From the NCBI GenBank assembly GCA_009783205.1, contig WRHO01000002.1, positions 1 to 64,000 on the forward strand: 64,000 nucleotides of DNA, written 5' to 3'. Positions 8,644 to 20,900 of this stretch are shown one piece after another (positions within the stretch are counted from its first letter, which is position 1; each line of letters starts with the position of its first letter). Made by a program: the position numbers and the translations under genes. This DNA is from Oscillospiraceae bacterium. GTDB taxonomy: Bacteria; Bacillota; Clostridia; Oscillospirales; Ruminococcaceae. The notes beneath the pieces were generated by a model. That model had not been told where the DNA came from and did no database searches. It worked only from the letters and a program-made list of their open reading frames with translations.

Positions 8644-9213
8644 GTGATACAATTAATGAAAAATGATAAACTCAAAATTAAACAGGCGGTCATTGTTGAG
8701 GGAAACTGTGACCGTGCTGTTTTAGAAAGCGTAATAGACGCGGTAATCATTCCCGTTAACGGCTTCGGTATTTACAAGGACAAGCAAAAGTTAGCGTTAA
8801 TCCGCCGTTACGCAGAAACGGACGGTATAATCCTACTGACCGACTCCGACAATGCGGGGCGGCAAATCCGCGATTATCTCAAGAACCGACTCAACGGCTG
8901 CAAAATTGAACATTTATACGTGCCGAATATGCTTGAGGTTGAGGACACAGAAACCGACATTTTAAGAAAAATCTTTGCCGAGTTCGACGTGCGGCGCGCC
9001 GAAGTTACCGAGATTTCCGAACCCGCCGAGACCTACAGTCGACAGCGGTTGTTTGAAGACGGATTTATCGGCGGGGACGATTCTTCCAAAAAGCGTAAAG
9101 AATTATTAAGGCAAATGAACCTCCCCGAGAATTTATCGGTAACGGCGTTGCTTGACGTATTGAACCGTTGCGGTACACAAGAGTATGAAGAATATACAAA
9201 GGATATACAATAA
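8644..9213 (+). CDS. rnmV: TOPRIM/DUF4093 protein, RNase M5-like
   Basis: A TOPRIM domain is visible: QAVIVEGNCDRAVLE gives the conserved Glu, and LLTDSDNAGRQIRDYL the DxD motif. The C-terminal half resembles the DUF4093 region found with RNase M5 in clostridia. RNase M5 performs the final maturation of 5S rRNA precursors in Firmicutes. RNase M5 proper usually has DPDxPG where this protein has DSDNAG, so the assignment is likely but not certain. GTG 8644 and ATG 8656 are both possible starts; neither has a clear ribosome site, so coupling to holA translation is likely. Confidence 0.72.
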   Translation: MIQLMKNDKLKIKQAVIVEGNCDRAVLESVIDAVIIPVNGFGIYKDKQKLALIRRYAETDGIILLTDSDNAGRQIRDYLKNRLNGCKIEHLYVPNMLEVEDTETDILRKIFAEFDVRRAEVTEISEPAETYSRQRLFEDGFIGGDDSSKKRKELLRQMNLPENLSVTALLDVLNRCGTQEYEEYTKDIQ

Positions 9214-10635
9214 ATGGTCTTTTCGAGTCTGACATTTTTATTTTTATTTCTGCCGTTATTTTGTTTGGCGTATTTAGCCGCCCCAAAATTTTTGAAAAAC
9301 GCCTTCTTGTTTATAGGGGGGTTGATTTTCTATTCATGGGGCGAGCCTTTTTATGTTTTTATATTAGTCATTTCTACTCTTATTGATTACAGTCTCGGCG
9401 TTTTAATGCACAAATTTGATGATAAGCCGATAATTCGCAAAGTCGCGTTAATCGCCTCGTTGGTTATGAACCTTTCGCTTTTGGGCTTGTTCAAATATGG
9501 CGGCTTTATTGCCGAAAATATCAATTTATTGGCGGGGCGCGAGCTTTTCAATATAAACCTACCCCTCCCGATAGGGATAAGCTTCTACACCTTTCAGACC
9601 TTGTCTTATACAATCGACCTGTATCGGCGGAGAATCGCCGTTCAGAAGAATCCGCTCACCTTTGCGGCGTTCGTCACAATGTTCCCGCAGGTTGTGGCGG
9701 GGCCGATTGTGCGTTATGAAGACGTCGCCGAAGAATTGGACAATCGAAGAATCACCCTTTCTATGGTTTATGAAGGGATATGCCGCTTTGTCATCGGCTT
9801 AGGCAAAAAAGTCCTTATCGCCAACAACATAGGTGTTTTGTGGGCATCTGTCAAGGACATGGCTGTCGCGGGGGAATACTCGCATATGTCGACTGCGGTC
9901 GCCTGGCTCGGTATATTAGCGTTCACGTTTCAAATTTATTTTGACTTTTCGGGATATTCGGACATGGCAATCGGTCTCGGCAAAATAATAGGGTTTAAAT
10001 TTCCGGAAAACTTTAATTATCCATACTCGTCGTTGAGTATATCCGAATTTTGGCGACGGTGGCACATTACGCTCGGAAACTGGTTCAAGAGCTATGTATA
10101 CTTTCCTATGGGCGGAAGCCGCAAGGGTAAAGGCAGAACGCTCATCAACTTAGGCGTTGTATGGCTTTTAACGGGAATATGGCACGGTGCGAGTTGGAGC
10201 TTTATCGCGTGGGGCGTATTCATGGGGGTTATGATTATTCTGGAGAAGCTTTTCCTCGGCAAGGTTCTCGAAAAACTCCCCTGGTTTATATCCAACGTCT
10301 ATGTTATGCTTTTCGTTACGCTTATGTGGGTATTGTTCGACCTTCCGAACCTTTCGGGTGCCTTAACATATATAGGCGTAATGTTCGGACAAGGGGGGAA
10401 CGGGCTTTTCTTAGACCAAAAAGCGGCATATATGATTATCAACTACGGCGTTATGTTTACAATATGTATAATCGCCTGTTCCGAGCTTCCGAAAAATGTC
10501 ATAGCTTCGCTTAATACGCGCTTTCCCGCCTTAGTTGCTTACGGAACAATTCCGGTTGTATTAGCAATATTTTTGAGTTGTACGGCTTATTTGGTCAACT
10601 CCAGCTATAACCCGTTTTTGTATTTTAATTTTTAG
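9214..10635 (+). CDS. MBOAT-family O-acyltransferase (AlgI/DltB-like)
   Basis: Polytopic membrane protein of 473 residues that moves acyl groups across the membrane onto surface polymers. SEFWRRWHITLGNWFKSYVY and GIWHGASWSF are AlgI-family signatures; the catalytic histidine is probably His324 in the second. It starts immediately after the preceding stop (TAA then ATG) and is followed after 34 bp by a DHHW-type partner. MBOAT plus SGNH/DHHW pairs O-acetylate exopolysaccharide or wall polymers (alginate, PatA/B and Dlt are analogues). The polymer here is unknown. Confidence 0.88.
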   Translation: MVFSSLTFLFLFLPLFCLAYLAAPKFLKNAFLFIGGLIFYSWGEPFYVFILVISTLIDYSLGVLMHKFDDKPIIRKVALIASLVMNLSLLGLFKYGGFIAENINLLAGRELFNINLPLPIGISFYTFQTLSYTIDLYRRRIAVQKNPLTFAAFVTMFPQVVAGPIVRYEDVAEELDNRRITLSMVYEGICRFVIGLGKKVLIANNIGVLWASVKDMAVAGEYSHMSTAVAWLGILAFTFQIYFDFSGYSDMAIGLGKIIGFKFPENFNYPYSSLSISEFWRRWHITLGNWFKSYVYFPMGGSRKGKGRTLINLGVVWLLTGIWHGASWSFIAWGVFMGVMIILEKLFLGKVLEKLPWFISNVYVMLFVTLMWVLFDLPNLSGALTYIGVMFGQGGNGLFLDQKAAYMIINYGVMFTICIIACSELPKNVIASLNTRFPALVAYGTIPVVLAIFLSCTAYLVNSSYNPFLYFNF

Positions 10636-10669
10636 CTAAACAAGAGCTAAAAAGAGGGGATTTATTAAT

Positions 10670-11875
10670 ATGAAAAACCTACACAAAATTATCTTAGTCG
10701 CGCTTTTTACACTTATATGCTTCGCGCTCCCCGCGGCAACATTTTTCCTTATGCCAAAAGAAGCGGCTCCGTTTTCGCAAAACGAAAATAGATTTCTTTC
10801 GGCTTTTATTAAACCCGACCTCGGGGGATATGCAACAACCTTTTTTAATAAATCCCCGAACAATATAAAGAATAAACAGTTTATGAACGGCTTCGACGCA
10901 TGGTTTGCCGACCGCTTTTTATTGAGGGAAAATTGGATAGTTTTGAAAAACGAACTCGAAATGTTACAGGGGAAAACCGAAATAAACGGCGTTTTTATCG
11001 TTGACGACAAAATGCTGCAATCGTGGCGCGATGACGAGCGCGGGTTAAACTCCGACATAGATTTGACGCTTTCCGCAGTTGATGAATTTGCAAGAAAAAT
11101 GAACGACGAAGCTCAAGCGCAAAGCTATATAATGTTAGTTCCTACGGCACAGGAGATTTATGTAGATTTACTCCCGGCAAATTCACAGCCGGGGAATCAG
11201 GCGGCATTAATTAAACATTGTTATGATAATCTCGAAACCCTTACCTCTATAGGTGTAATGACCTATCTCTCCGAAAACTCGGACAGATATATTTATTACA
11301 GAACCGACCACCACTGGACAACCTACGGCGCGTATTGGGGATATTATGCCGCCGCGATAAATATGGGAATAACGCCGTATGAATTAGGGCGATTTAATGT
11401 TGAACACGCCGCTTCGAATTTTAGAGGGACGCTTTTTTCCAAAACGCTCAGCTTTCGCGTAACCCCCGACGTGATACAATTTTACACGCTATCGTCGAAC
11501 TCGCCCTATTCCCAAAATTCGCTCCGTCTGCGGGTTAATAACGGGCGCGAAGTCACAGAATATGATTCGCTTTATCTGCGCGAGTTTCTCGAGCAAAAAG
11601 ACAAATATGCGGCGTTTATGGGGTTGAACTCGCCCATTATGGACGTTTATACGGATATCGACAACGGAAAATCGCTTTTGCTTTTTAAAGACAGCTTTGC
11701 ACATTGTATGATTCCTTTTTTAGCAAATCATTACAGCCATATAACCGTCATAGATATGCGATATATAAACGCCGCTCTTGAAGAATATATAAAACTTTCC
11801 GACTATAAGGAGGTTTTGTTTTTATACTCGGCGACGAATTTCGCAGAGGACAACGACTTGCGAAAGTTATATTAA
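10670..11875 (+). CDS. DHHW-family (AlgJ/AlgX-like) SGNH acyltransferase partner
   Basis: One N-terminal membrane anchor (ILVALFTLICFALPAATFFL, residues ~7-26) places the rest outside the cell. The name-giving motif YRTDHHWTTYGAYWGYYAA is at residues ~210-228, with Asp213-His214-His215-Trp216, and LLFKDSFAHCMIPFLANH near the C-terminus supplies the conserved KDSF serine block. These proteins accept the acyl group from the MBOAT partner and place it on a surface polysaccharide. The RBS is AGAGGGGA. A strong terminator follows, so this ends the plus-strand transcription unit. Confidence 0.85.
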   Translation: MKNLHKIILVALFTLICFALPAATFFLMPKEAAPFSQNENRFLSAFIKPDLGGYATTFFNKSPNNIKNKQFMNGFDAWFADRFLLRENWIVLKNELEMLQGKTEINGVFIVDDKMLQSWRDDERGLNSDIDLTLSAVDEFARKMNDEAQAQSYIMLVPTAQEIYVDLLPANSQPGNQAALIKHCYDNLETLTSIGVMTYLSENSDRYIYYRTDHHWTTYGAYWGYYAAAINMGITPYELGRFNVEHAASNFRGTLFSKTLSFRVTPDVIQFYTLSSNSPYSQNSLRLRVNNGREVTEYDSLYLREFLEQKDKYAAFMGLNSPIMDVYTDIDNGKSLLLFKDSFAHCMIPFLANHYSHITVIDMRYINAALEEYIKLSDYKEVLFLYSATNFAEDNDLRKLY

Positions 11876-11904
11876 TCCTAAAAAGAAAATTTTTATTCAT
11901 AAAA

Positions 11905-11937
11905 TACCCCCCGACAGCAAGTCGGGGGGGTTATTTT
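11905..11937. terminator. Bidirectional intrinsic terminator
   Basis: A stem of about ten G:C-rich pairs (CCCCCCGAC, loop AGCAA, GTCGGGGGG) is followed by TTATTTTT on the plus strand; an A-rich flank on the left serves the minus strand. It separates the DHHW gene from the convergent giant surface-protein gene. Confidence 0.85.
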
Positions 11938-14900
11938 TATCTTTCGTTTTTCTTTCTCCGCCTGAGTAAAACCGCCACAACCAACGCCCCTAATGATATC
12001 ATTGTTCCCGTTATAATAATGCTGACGTTAGTTCGCGGGTTGGTGTCTAAGGTGCTTGTTGTTCTCGTTGTATCGGTTGTTCTCGTGGATTCGGTTATTA
12101 TTGTCGAAATAAACGTGTTGGTAAACAAAAGCTCGTTACTGTTTACAACCGAACCGGTCATAACACCGTTGACCTCTTTAAACTCAACCTGTAAATCGAG
12201 AACGGATTTATCATAATTGACGCCAATCGCCTCGCCGCCAATCTCCAAGATTTTGAGCTTATACTTTTTACCGCCCTCAATATTACAATAGAAGTTGCCG
12301 AATTTTACATTTCCGCCGGCGTCGTTTGTACCTACCGAAACAATCTTATCGTCCTCGTCAACAACAACAAAGCTAAACATTTTATCTAACATTGCGTTAT
12401 TCTCGAGAATTTTCCGTCCCGTAAAGGTAACCGGTATACTTTTATCGTCCCACTTGTTGTTAAACTCGATATAATCCTTACCGTTCGGAACGCTGTATTT
12501 AACCTCGCCCTTGAAGAAACCGTTTTCCTCTCTGACTATTACGGTAACGGGATAAACCTTTTCGTCATATTGATGTCCGCCGCCGCTGTTGACCTCGGAT
12601 ACGGTGTATTCGTAAACGCCCGCCTTTGTATAGAAGATACTGCCGAATCTAACGGTACCGTCGGCGTCGTTTATACCAACCGAAACAATTTTTCCGTTTT
12701 CATCTTTTAGCACAAAGCTGAACATTCCCGCTTTCATAGCCGCACCGTTCAACGACTTATGCACAACAAACATTAAATCAATCTGTTCAATAAACGAAGG
12801 CGGTCTGACCGGCCCCGGTCTTATTAAATCAATAAACGGGGGATAATCGTCCGGCGCGGTCGATACATATGGGGACGGAGTAATAACGGGCGCGGTTGTA
12901 ATAAAGGGTATATTATTTGTCGTACCCGTCGGTGTTGTATCAATAGGTTGTTTAGATATCGGTTCCGTGCCTTTAGGTGTTGTCGTCGGCTCGGTTGACG
13001 CTACAGAAAGCGTTCCCGTCGTGTCCGTATCCGAGGTATCGGTTCCGGGCGTCGCCGGCTCGGTTGTATCGGTTCCGGGCGTCGCCGGCTCGGTTGTATC
13101 GGTTCCGGGCGTCGCCGGCTCGGTTGTATCGGTTCCGGGCGACTCCGATTCGGTTGTATCGGTTCCGGGAGACTCCGATTCGGTGTCCGTCGTTGTCGTA
13201 ATTTCTTCTGTTGTTGTTTCTGTTGTTATCGGCTCTGACGTAATCGGTTCTGACGTTATCGACTCTGCGGTACCCGATTCCGTCGTGTTTTCATCGGTTG
13301 TGTCGGAAGTATCGTCCTCGGTTGAGGTATCGGGTGCGGTTGTATCCGTTTCTGTCGTGTCGTCATCGGTTGAGGTATCGGGTACGGTTGTATCCGTTTC
13401 CGTTGTGACATCGTCGGTTGACGTATCGGGTGCAGTTGTGTCCGTTTCCGTCGTGTTTTCATCGGTTGTGTCGGTCGTATCTTCCTCGGTTGAGGTATCG
13501 GGCGCGGTCGTCTGCTCCGGTTCATCGTATATATTAGTGAACACTATTTCATCATCGTCCACCTCGGTGAGGTCGGCAAAGACTTTTTTACCCTTTAATA
13601 CACCATTGTCGTTTTCGACTACAACCTTAAAGCAATACTCTTGAGCGTCATAGGTGATATTATCATCATCGCCCTCAATTTCGCGGATTCTGTATTCATA
13701 TTCTCCCGCTTTGTCATATACTATCGTTCCGAATCTCACCTTGCTGTGGTCGTCTTCATCATCGGGGGTATAATTCTTTTGGCGCAATACCTCCGTCCAG
13801 CTTCCGTCATCGTTTTTCTTTTCAACCACAAACACGAACATTCCGTCCTCAAGTGTTTTTCCTTCGAGGATTTTGTTAGCGTTAAACGGAACCCGCGCGC
13901 GCTCGGTTACATACTGATTGTCGAACAAAAGTCCGCTTTGAAGTGCCGAAGGGCTGTTGACATCTATGGCGACCAAGTCCTCCGTTGTATCCTTGTTCAT
14001 TTTTGCCGTGATGTTGCCGCTCGCGTCAATCGTGACCTCGAGATAATACACAGACGGGTCATAGGTCATATTTGCAATTTTGCCTATTGTTTCCGAAATG
14101 CGGTAGTAATGCGTACCTTGAGCATAATATTGAATAGGTGTAAACGCAATTTTACCGCTCGAATCCGGGACGCCGATTGACACAAGATTGCCGCCGTTTT
14201 GTGCAAAGCCTTTTCCGGTGTCATAAACCTCAAAACGGAAAATATCGAGCGAAATACCGTCGTTTCCTTCAAAAACCTTTGTACCGGATAGATTCAGCTT
14301 TGTGTCAACGGTACACTTTTTATTATGGAAAACGGGGTCTTGTTCGGTGAGGTTTTCTTCATATTCCAACACATTATCGCTGTTAAAATCGGACACTGCT
14401 ACCGAAAAGCTGTACACCGTGTTATCGTATATGGTGTCGGGGTCGTTTCCGTCAACCTCCATAATTTTATAGTTGTATATTCCCCTTTGATTATAATAGA
14501 TAAGCGGGAATTTTACCTCGCCGTCTTCGTCGTTTACGGCGGTAGAAATAACGCTTCCGCTGCTGTCCGTTAATACAAAGTGAAACTGTCCTTCTTTAAG
14601 CGTCTCGCCTATAAGCTCTTTTCGTACCGTAGGCTGATAAGCAATAATTCCGTCGTAATTCGTAAACTTAATTGTTTTATAATTCTCTTGAATCTCATTG
14701 TTGTTTATATCATAAACAACTCTATAGGTGTAGGTTACGGTCAAATCTATGACATTATTCGAGCCGTCGCGAACCCTGTTGACGGTGACATCAAAATAGT
14801 ACAACGAATTATCGTAAATATACCCCGACAAATTGCCGTCTATTTCCCGCGCTTTATAGGTGTAGGTTCTGCTGTCCTCCGCATCGTCCCACCCCTTGTC

Positions 14901-17900
14901 CGTGAACCAAAGCGAGCCGAAATTAATCATTGCGGGGGTTCCCGCAGAGTTGACGCCGACGGCGACAACATTATCGCTCATGTCCTCGATTACAAAGCTG
15001 AACATATCCTCGTCAATAAAGTCATAATCGTCTTTTAAGGAATTGTAGAGCCATTTTTCGCCCGTGATTGTAACCTTCGCGACATTATACGGTTTATCCC
15101 CGTCCTCTTCAAATTCGTTGACGAATACTATTTCTTTATTCTTACTGTTGTCATAAATAATATTTGCCACGAGAACGCTCTTTAACCCCATAATACCGGG
15201 TTGTGTTTCCGCCGTTATAACCTCTTCGGTAACCTCAACCGTTATTGTGTGAGGGGTCGGGTCATATTTGATATAAGGGTTCCAATTCCCGCTGTATTCA
15301 TGTGTGTCGGGGTCGTACACCGGCATAACCTCTTTAACTATGAAGCTATAGGTACCCGGTGCTTCAAAGTGTAGCTTAGAAAACTCTATATCTCCGTTTT
15401 TCTTGTTGGTTGCCGTTGAAACGGTGTTACCATGTTCATCTTTAACAATAAAACTGAACATACCCGCTTCGAGTTGACCTTGTATAGAGTTACCGTCGGG
15501 GTCATTAAATTGTTTTCTTCCGTTGATTACGACGTTAACCGGCTCGGCATAATGTGCGTTAATAAAGCAAACATTGTATTCACCCGTTATGTCTAAAATG
15601 CTGTTGTCGGGTTTAAACACGTTTTGGTTAAAATCTACGTCGTCGTGGTCGTGGTCACATTTACACTCGCCGTCGACGTCGCCGATATTGTATATTTCTA
15701 AAACAATATCGTCGTTAGCGTCCGTATACCTGCGAACCGTTACCGTTTCAACGTGAACGATTTTATCATATACAACTCCGGGAATACCCGTATCGACCTC
15801 TGTAACCCTGTAATAAAACTTTCTTAAGTCGTAGCTCGGGTTTGCCGGGTCTGTATACGCGGCTCCGTTAAGGAAATCTTCTTCCGTATAGGTAATCGGC
15901 GAGAAAATAATTTCGCTGTGTCTTATTGAATTAACATTACCGTCCGTAGGAACCGCGTTTGAGCCGACAGCCACAATTCCCGTCCCCTTAGATGACAAAT
16001 CCTCGTTTAATTCCTCCATAATAAAGCTGAACTGTGTCGCGCCCACATAAACGACGTCGCCGTGTCCGTCCAAAAAGCTTTTGAGACCGTTAAACTGTAC
16101 GGTGACGCTCGCCGGAACAACCCCTCTGTACTTGTTGTCAAACTCAAGCGTTGATTCACCGTTATCGGCGGTTATATCAATAAGACTTCCCCCGTCGTTG
16201 ATATCAACCGAATCAATGACGAGTTCATACAATTCTTCGGAAACCTTTTCTTCAATAACCCTCACCTCTATCGTATACACCTTATCCGAATAGGTATATC
16301 TCGAAAGACCGCCGTTTACCTCGGCAACGGTTAATGTATACGACCCCGCCGCCACAAACTCAATAGAAGAGAAGTCTATTGCTCCGGCATACACCCCGCC
16401 GTAACCGTCGACATCGTGAACGCCGACCGTATCTGCGCGGTTTGTTCCCGTCGAAAGTATATTATCGTATACGTCGGTTACCGTAAACATAAATGCTCCG
16501 GCTTCTAATCTTGTGCCGTTTGAAGCGTGGTCTTCTTCATGTGTTACGGTGAAATTCTTTGTTCCCTTTAACGTAAGCTCAACCGGCTTAAGCTGAACGC
16601 TTTTATTGGTTATATCGACCGTCGCCGTTTCGCTCCCCGTTAAAGGAATATCGTCCGCACCTTTTCCTATTGTCACCCCGCCGCTAACCGTTCCGTCTGC
16701 ATTTAATACGGAAATTTCACCTATCGAAACGCCGTTATTGTATATTATTTGCGCCGTTGACGCGGCGTAACCTTCTTTTGCAGAGGTTTCGATAATCTGA
16801 TATGTTCGCGACGGACTCAAAAGGTTAAAGGTCAAAACGCCGAACGAGTTTGTCGTTCCGCGGTCGACGCAGGTATCGACCCCGTTAATCACAGTCCACA
16901 GCTCAAATTCAACCCCGTCGAGCGGAACATCTGTATCCGCGTCGAGCTTTGTTATCTGAAGCTTTGCTTTCGGGAGAACGGTACCGCCGCCCCCCGCAAG
17001 GAATTGTGACGTACTCGCTTTACCGACATCTTCGGTTATTCCCTTACCCTGTAAAAGTGCTTCGTTTTTATACGTACCCGCAGTAACCGCGAAACAGGTG
17101 TATTCTATAACGACGCATTTATCATAGCCTTCTTTTGTAAACGCAATGCTCAAATCGTTTGTCGTAAGCTCATAGCTCCATTCGATGCCCTCCGCCTCTA
17201 AGTCGGTAATTTGGTCTCCTTTAGTAATTATTCCGCTATTAGAAACCAACCCCTTGTAAAATCTTATAATATCTTGGTCTTCGCCGCCGGTATCGAGCTT
17301 TAAGCCCTCGGGAATTTTGTCCGAAACGGTACAGCCCTCGGGAAACTCGCTGTTGCTCGAATCGGGCCCGATAATGAGACCGTTTCCGTTTACGCCGACG
17401 GTATAGGTTATCTTATTGTTCCCTTCAACGACCGCGCTTTTTGAAATGGCTTTATTGTTAATTCCGGACACCTTTGCGGTATATGAATCCTTAATACCGT
17501 CCGGGCGTTCGATTTCAACGGTATTGCTGACCGTGAAGGTCTTATCCGTTTTAAAGTTCGGACATTTCTCGGTATCGACATATGTCTTTATTAATATATA
17601 GTATCTTTCCTTAAAGACCTCGTCCTCCGCTTCCTCTCCAAATTGTATTTCGAGGGTTTTATTGCTGTCTTTAAAGGTTACGTTTATATCCAATTCCTCA
17701 TCGGAACCGCGCGGGTCTTTGAACTTATCAAAAACGCCGCCGGTCGACAAATTATTTGCCCGATAGGTATATGTGTTTGTTTCGTCCTTGAACATATATT
17801 TGTCATAGTCATAATAGCTTACATAGGGATAGCTCTCCTGGAAAATGAAACATTCCGGATTTTCGCCAAAGTTCATATAATCGGGAAGCGCGTCGGTGAC

Positions 17901-20900
17901 CTTTGTTCCCTTAGGCATATTGATTTTATTCGAGTTTACCGTAATCCACCAATTAATTGAGTTATCCTCATAATTGTAGGTATAGCTGAAATAGTTAGGG
18001 TCGTAGCCGTAGGTATACTGTGATGACTTTGAAATGGTGTTACTGCTGATATAAACGCTGTTATAATCCCAATCCTTGTATCTTTTTAATATCTTTGTAA
18101 CGCCGTCCTCTACAATTGTTTCATAGTCGTCGGGGTTGTCCCACGGGTCGGGTTCTACCCATATTTTTGCGAGCAAATCTACCGAATTATAAAAGTTATA
18201 ATACTGTCCGTTTTTCTGCAAATATCCCGCGCCGCCGCTACTCGTATACTTGTCCTCCGAATCCTCAAAGAGCCAATATTTTACATAAAACGACATTTTT
18301 CGGGTGTTCTCGATTTTTATATCGAACCCACATTTTCTCGAGTCTTCATCATCGTGTATATAAACGACCTCGGTCACATAATCCAATGCGTCGAGCGAGC
18401 TTTCATAACCGCTGTGAATCTCGACCATTTGGAAATTAATCTTATCGAATAAATCCGCCAAATCGACGCCGCTCGTATCCGTGAATGTATAAATGTCACA
18501 GTCGCGCTCGTCGTCGTATACGAGGTCGTCCTTAATTAAATCCCACAACGCTTCGGGGAGCTTCATACAATCTACATAACGCTCGTTATAATATTGGTCA
18601 TAATAGAGATTTCCCGAGCTGTTGTAATAATATCCGAATCGGTCTGTTAAAATTGCTTCTTTAAAGTCGAGCTTATTAGGGTTAACCGATATTCTCCAGT
18701 CTACATAGTACGGGTCGCTGTAATTAATATTACCGTATTTTACAACGAGGTTGTTGTCTACATAGACGTCGTTTACATCATAAGTAAATTCGGGCAACGG
18801 GTCCTTACCTTTTATATAGTCATAGGTAATCTTTGCTTTATTTCCGACCGACGACCCCTGAACATATTCGCCGTTACTGCTGTTTTTCAAGAATACGTCG
18901 GGGTTATCGGGGTCAATCATCGTTTGATAACTGATGTTATACTTCCCGCTGTAGCTGCCGCCGTTTGCCGAGAACCATTCTCCGAACGCCATTTTTTTCA
19001 AGCATAGCTGACAGCTTTCGTTTGTACAATAAGGCGTACCGGGAACAATATTGCTACACTGTTCCCCGAAATAATATCCGTCAAAATAAATCTTAAAGCC
19101 CTTTGCGGTTTCTTCGATTAAGACGGGGTTGGTTTTAAAGCTGTTGTAATTGTTATATCCCCAATAATAATAAGGGTTATTTCCGTTATAATATTCGTAA
19201 TAGTTATATGCCCAATAATCGCGAGGGTTATACCCGATGCTTGTCCAACCGCCAAACTCGTCGAGATAGTCTTCGCTCAAGGTAGGTGAAAGCTTACTGA
19301 AAAGCCAATTGTTGTAAAACGCGTTCCAGCTTGCGTATCCGTTGGGCGTGTTTTTAAAGGTGTCGAGATAAGCGTCCTCATAACTGCTGTTTGAATAATA
19401 GGAGGAGCTTTTCAAATCCCAATAATCCACCGAGTCCCAGTTAATGTTTAGGCTTCCGGGGACTAAAATCATTCCTTCGGGGAGATTATCCGAAAAGACC
19501 ATATCGTACAAGCCGCCGACGCCGCCGGAGGCGGGCATGGTTATTTGCGCGTTCCAGTAATATGTGTTATTGCCGTTTCCGTTTGATGAAGAGCCGTTAT
19601 AGTATTTGCTTATAACCTTTTTCTTGTCCGGCGGAACAAAAAAGTCAACAAGACCGTAGTCGATTTCCGTGTCGTCGCCGTCGTATAAATATACCTCGTT
19701 CCGCACCTGTGTGTATTCGTCATATTTGTCGCCCGTAAACTCCTTTGCGGAAAGCTGTGTTGTGAAGGTTATCTCTATTTTATTGTTGTCCGAATCGTCA
19801 AAATTGACCGCTTTTTCCGGAATCGTAATCTCTATAACGGTGTCGTTACCCCTGTCGAACATTTTCCATGTAAAATCGGGAATTGTATCGGGGTCTTGTC
19901 CCTTAATCCGCAATGAATCGGGGACATAGCCGTGAATCGTTCTGTCAAAATAATCCTCAACCGTAAGGGGGAATAAGCTCGGGTCTTCGCCGGGGTCAAC
20001 AACGAGCTTCCACTCATAAAACCAACCGTCTTCTATAAACGAACCGGTTTTTTCGATACTCGCTACCGGGTGGTTGTTCAATATATTGACCTCTAACGGC
20101 GCGGACATACCGGGAAACTCTATGTTATACTCGTCCTTATTCTTGCTTATGCTTTTGTCGATTTCACAGGATAGGAACAAGAACGCTTCGTTTACCTCAA
20201 CGTCGCCGGGCCACTCGCCGCCGTCTCCGTACCAATAATCCCCGCAGAACACCAAATTAGCCTTCTTCAGCGCGGGGTCAACCTCAAACTCGGCAAATTT
20301 GAACACACCTATACCCGGTACCTCGGCAAAAACGTCTTTTGTTCCCTCCGCCGTGGCGATAAACAATTCGTCAACCTCTAAGTTGACGGCGTATCTCCCG
20401 CTGTTTTTTTCCATTTCTGCAAATATAAAATCGCCGTCAAAAACGGAAATGTTAAACTCACAGTACATTATAAGCTTTTCTGTAGTATATATCGTATCGC
20501 CGTTTTGGATAACTCTGTCGTCCAAATCGTGCAACTCCCACCGTACATTTGAGGCAACATCGGTTAAATCCAACGTGTCGGCGGAAATTTTAATTTTATT
20601 ATAAACAACAAAAAAGCTCAAAACGAGCGAGAATATAAGTAAAAACGATATCTGCTTTTTCCAGTTTTTGAAAAAGCTTACCGCGACGAGCTTTGTGCTT
20701 TTTTCGTAAACACTTGTCGACTTTGCCGCCTCAATGCTTGTCGCTTCTGTACTCGCCGATTCCGCAACGGAACCCGTCGGCTCAAAACGAGAGTCCCGCG
20801 ACGCCACAATCGGGGTCGCTAAAATATCCGCCCTTTCGGGTTCAAAGGCGTGAGCGTGTGCCGCCCCGCATTTTCGGCAAAATATCTCCTCTTCGTTAAT

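Noticed and set aside
13041-13190. 30-bp repeats resembling a CRISPR array
   Set aside because: The units are directly adjacent, without spacers, lie in an open frame, and no cas gene is present.
12967-13644. Plus-strand 225-residue ORF (VSVPGVAGSVVSV repeats)
   Set aside because: It is the antisense shadow of the tandem repeats of the adhesin stalk; periodicity comes from the coding repeat.
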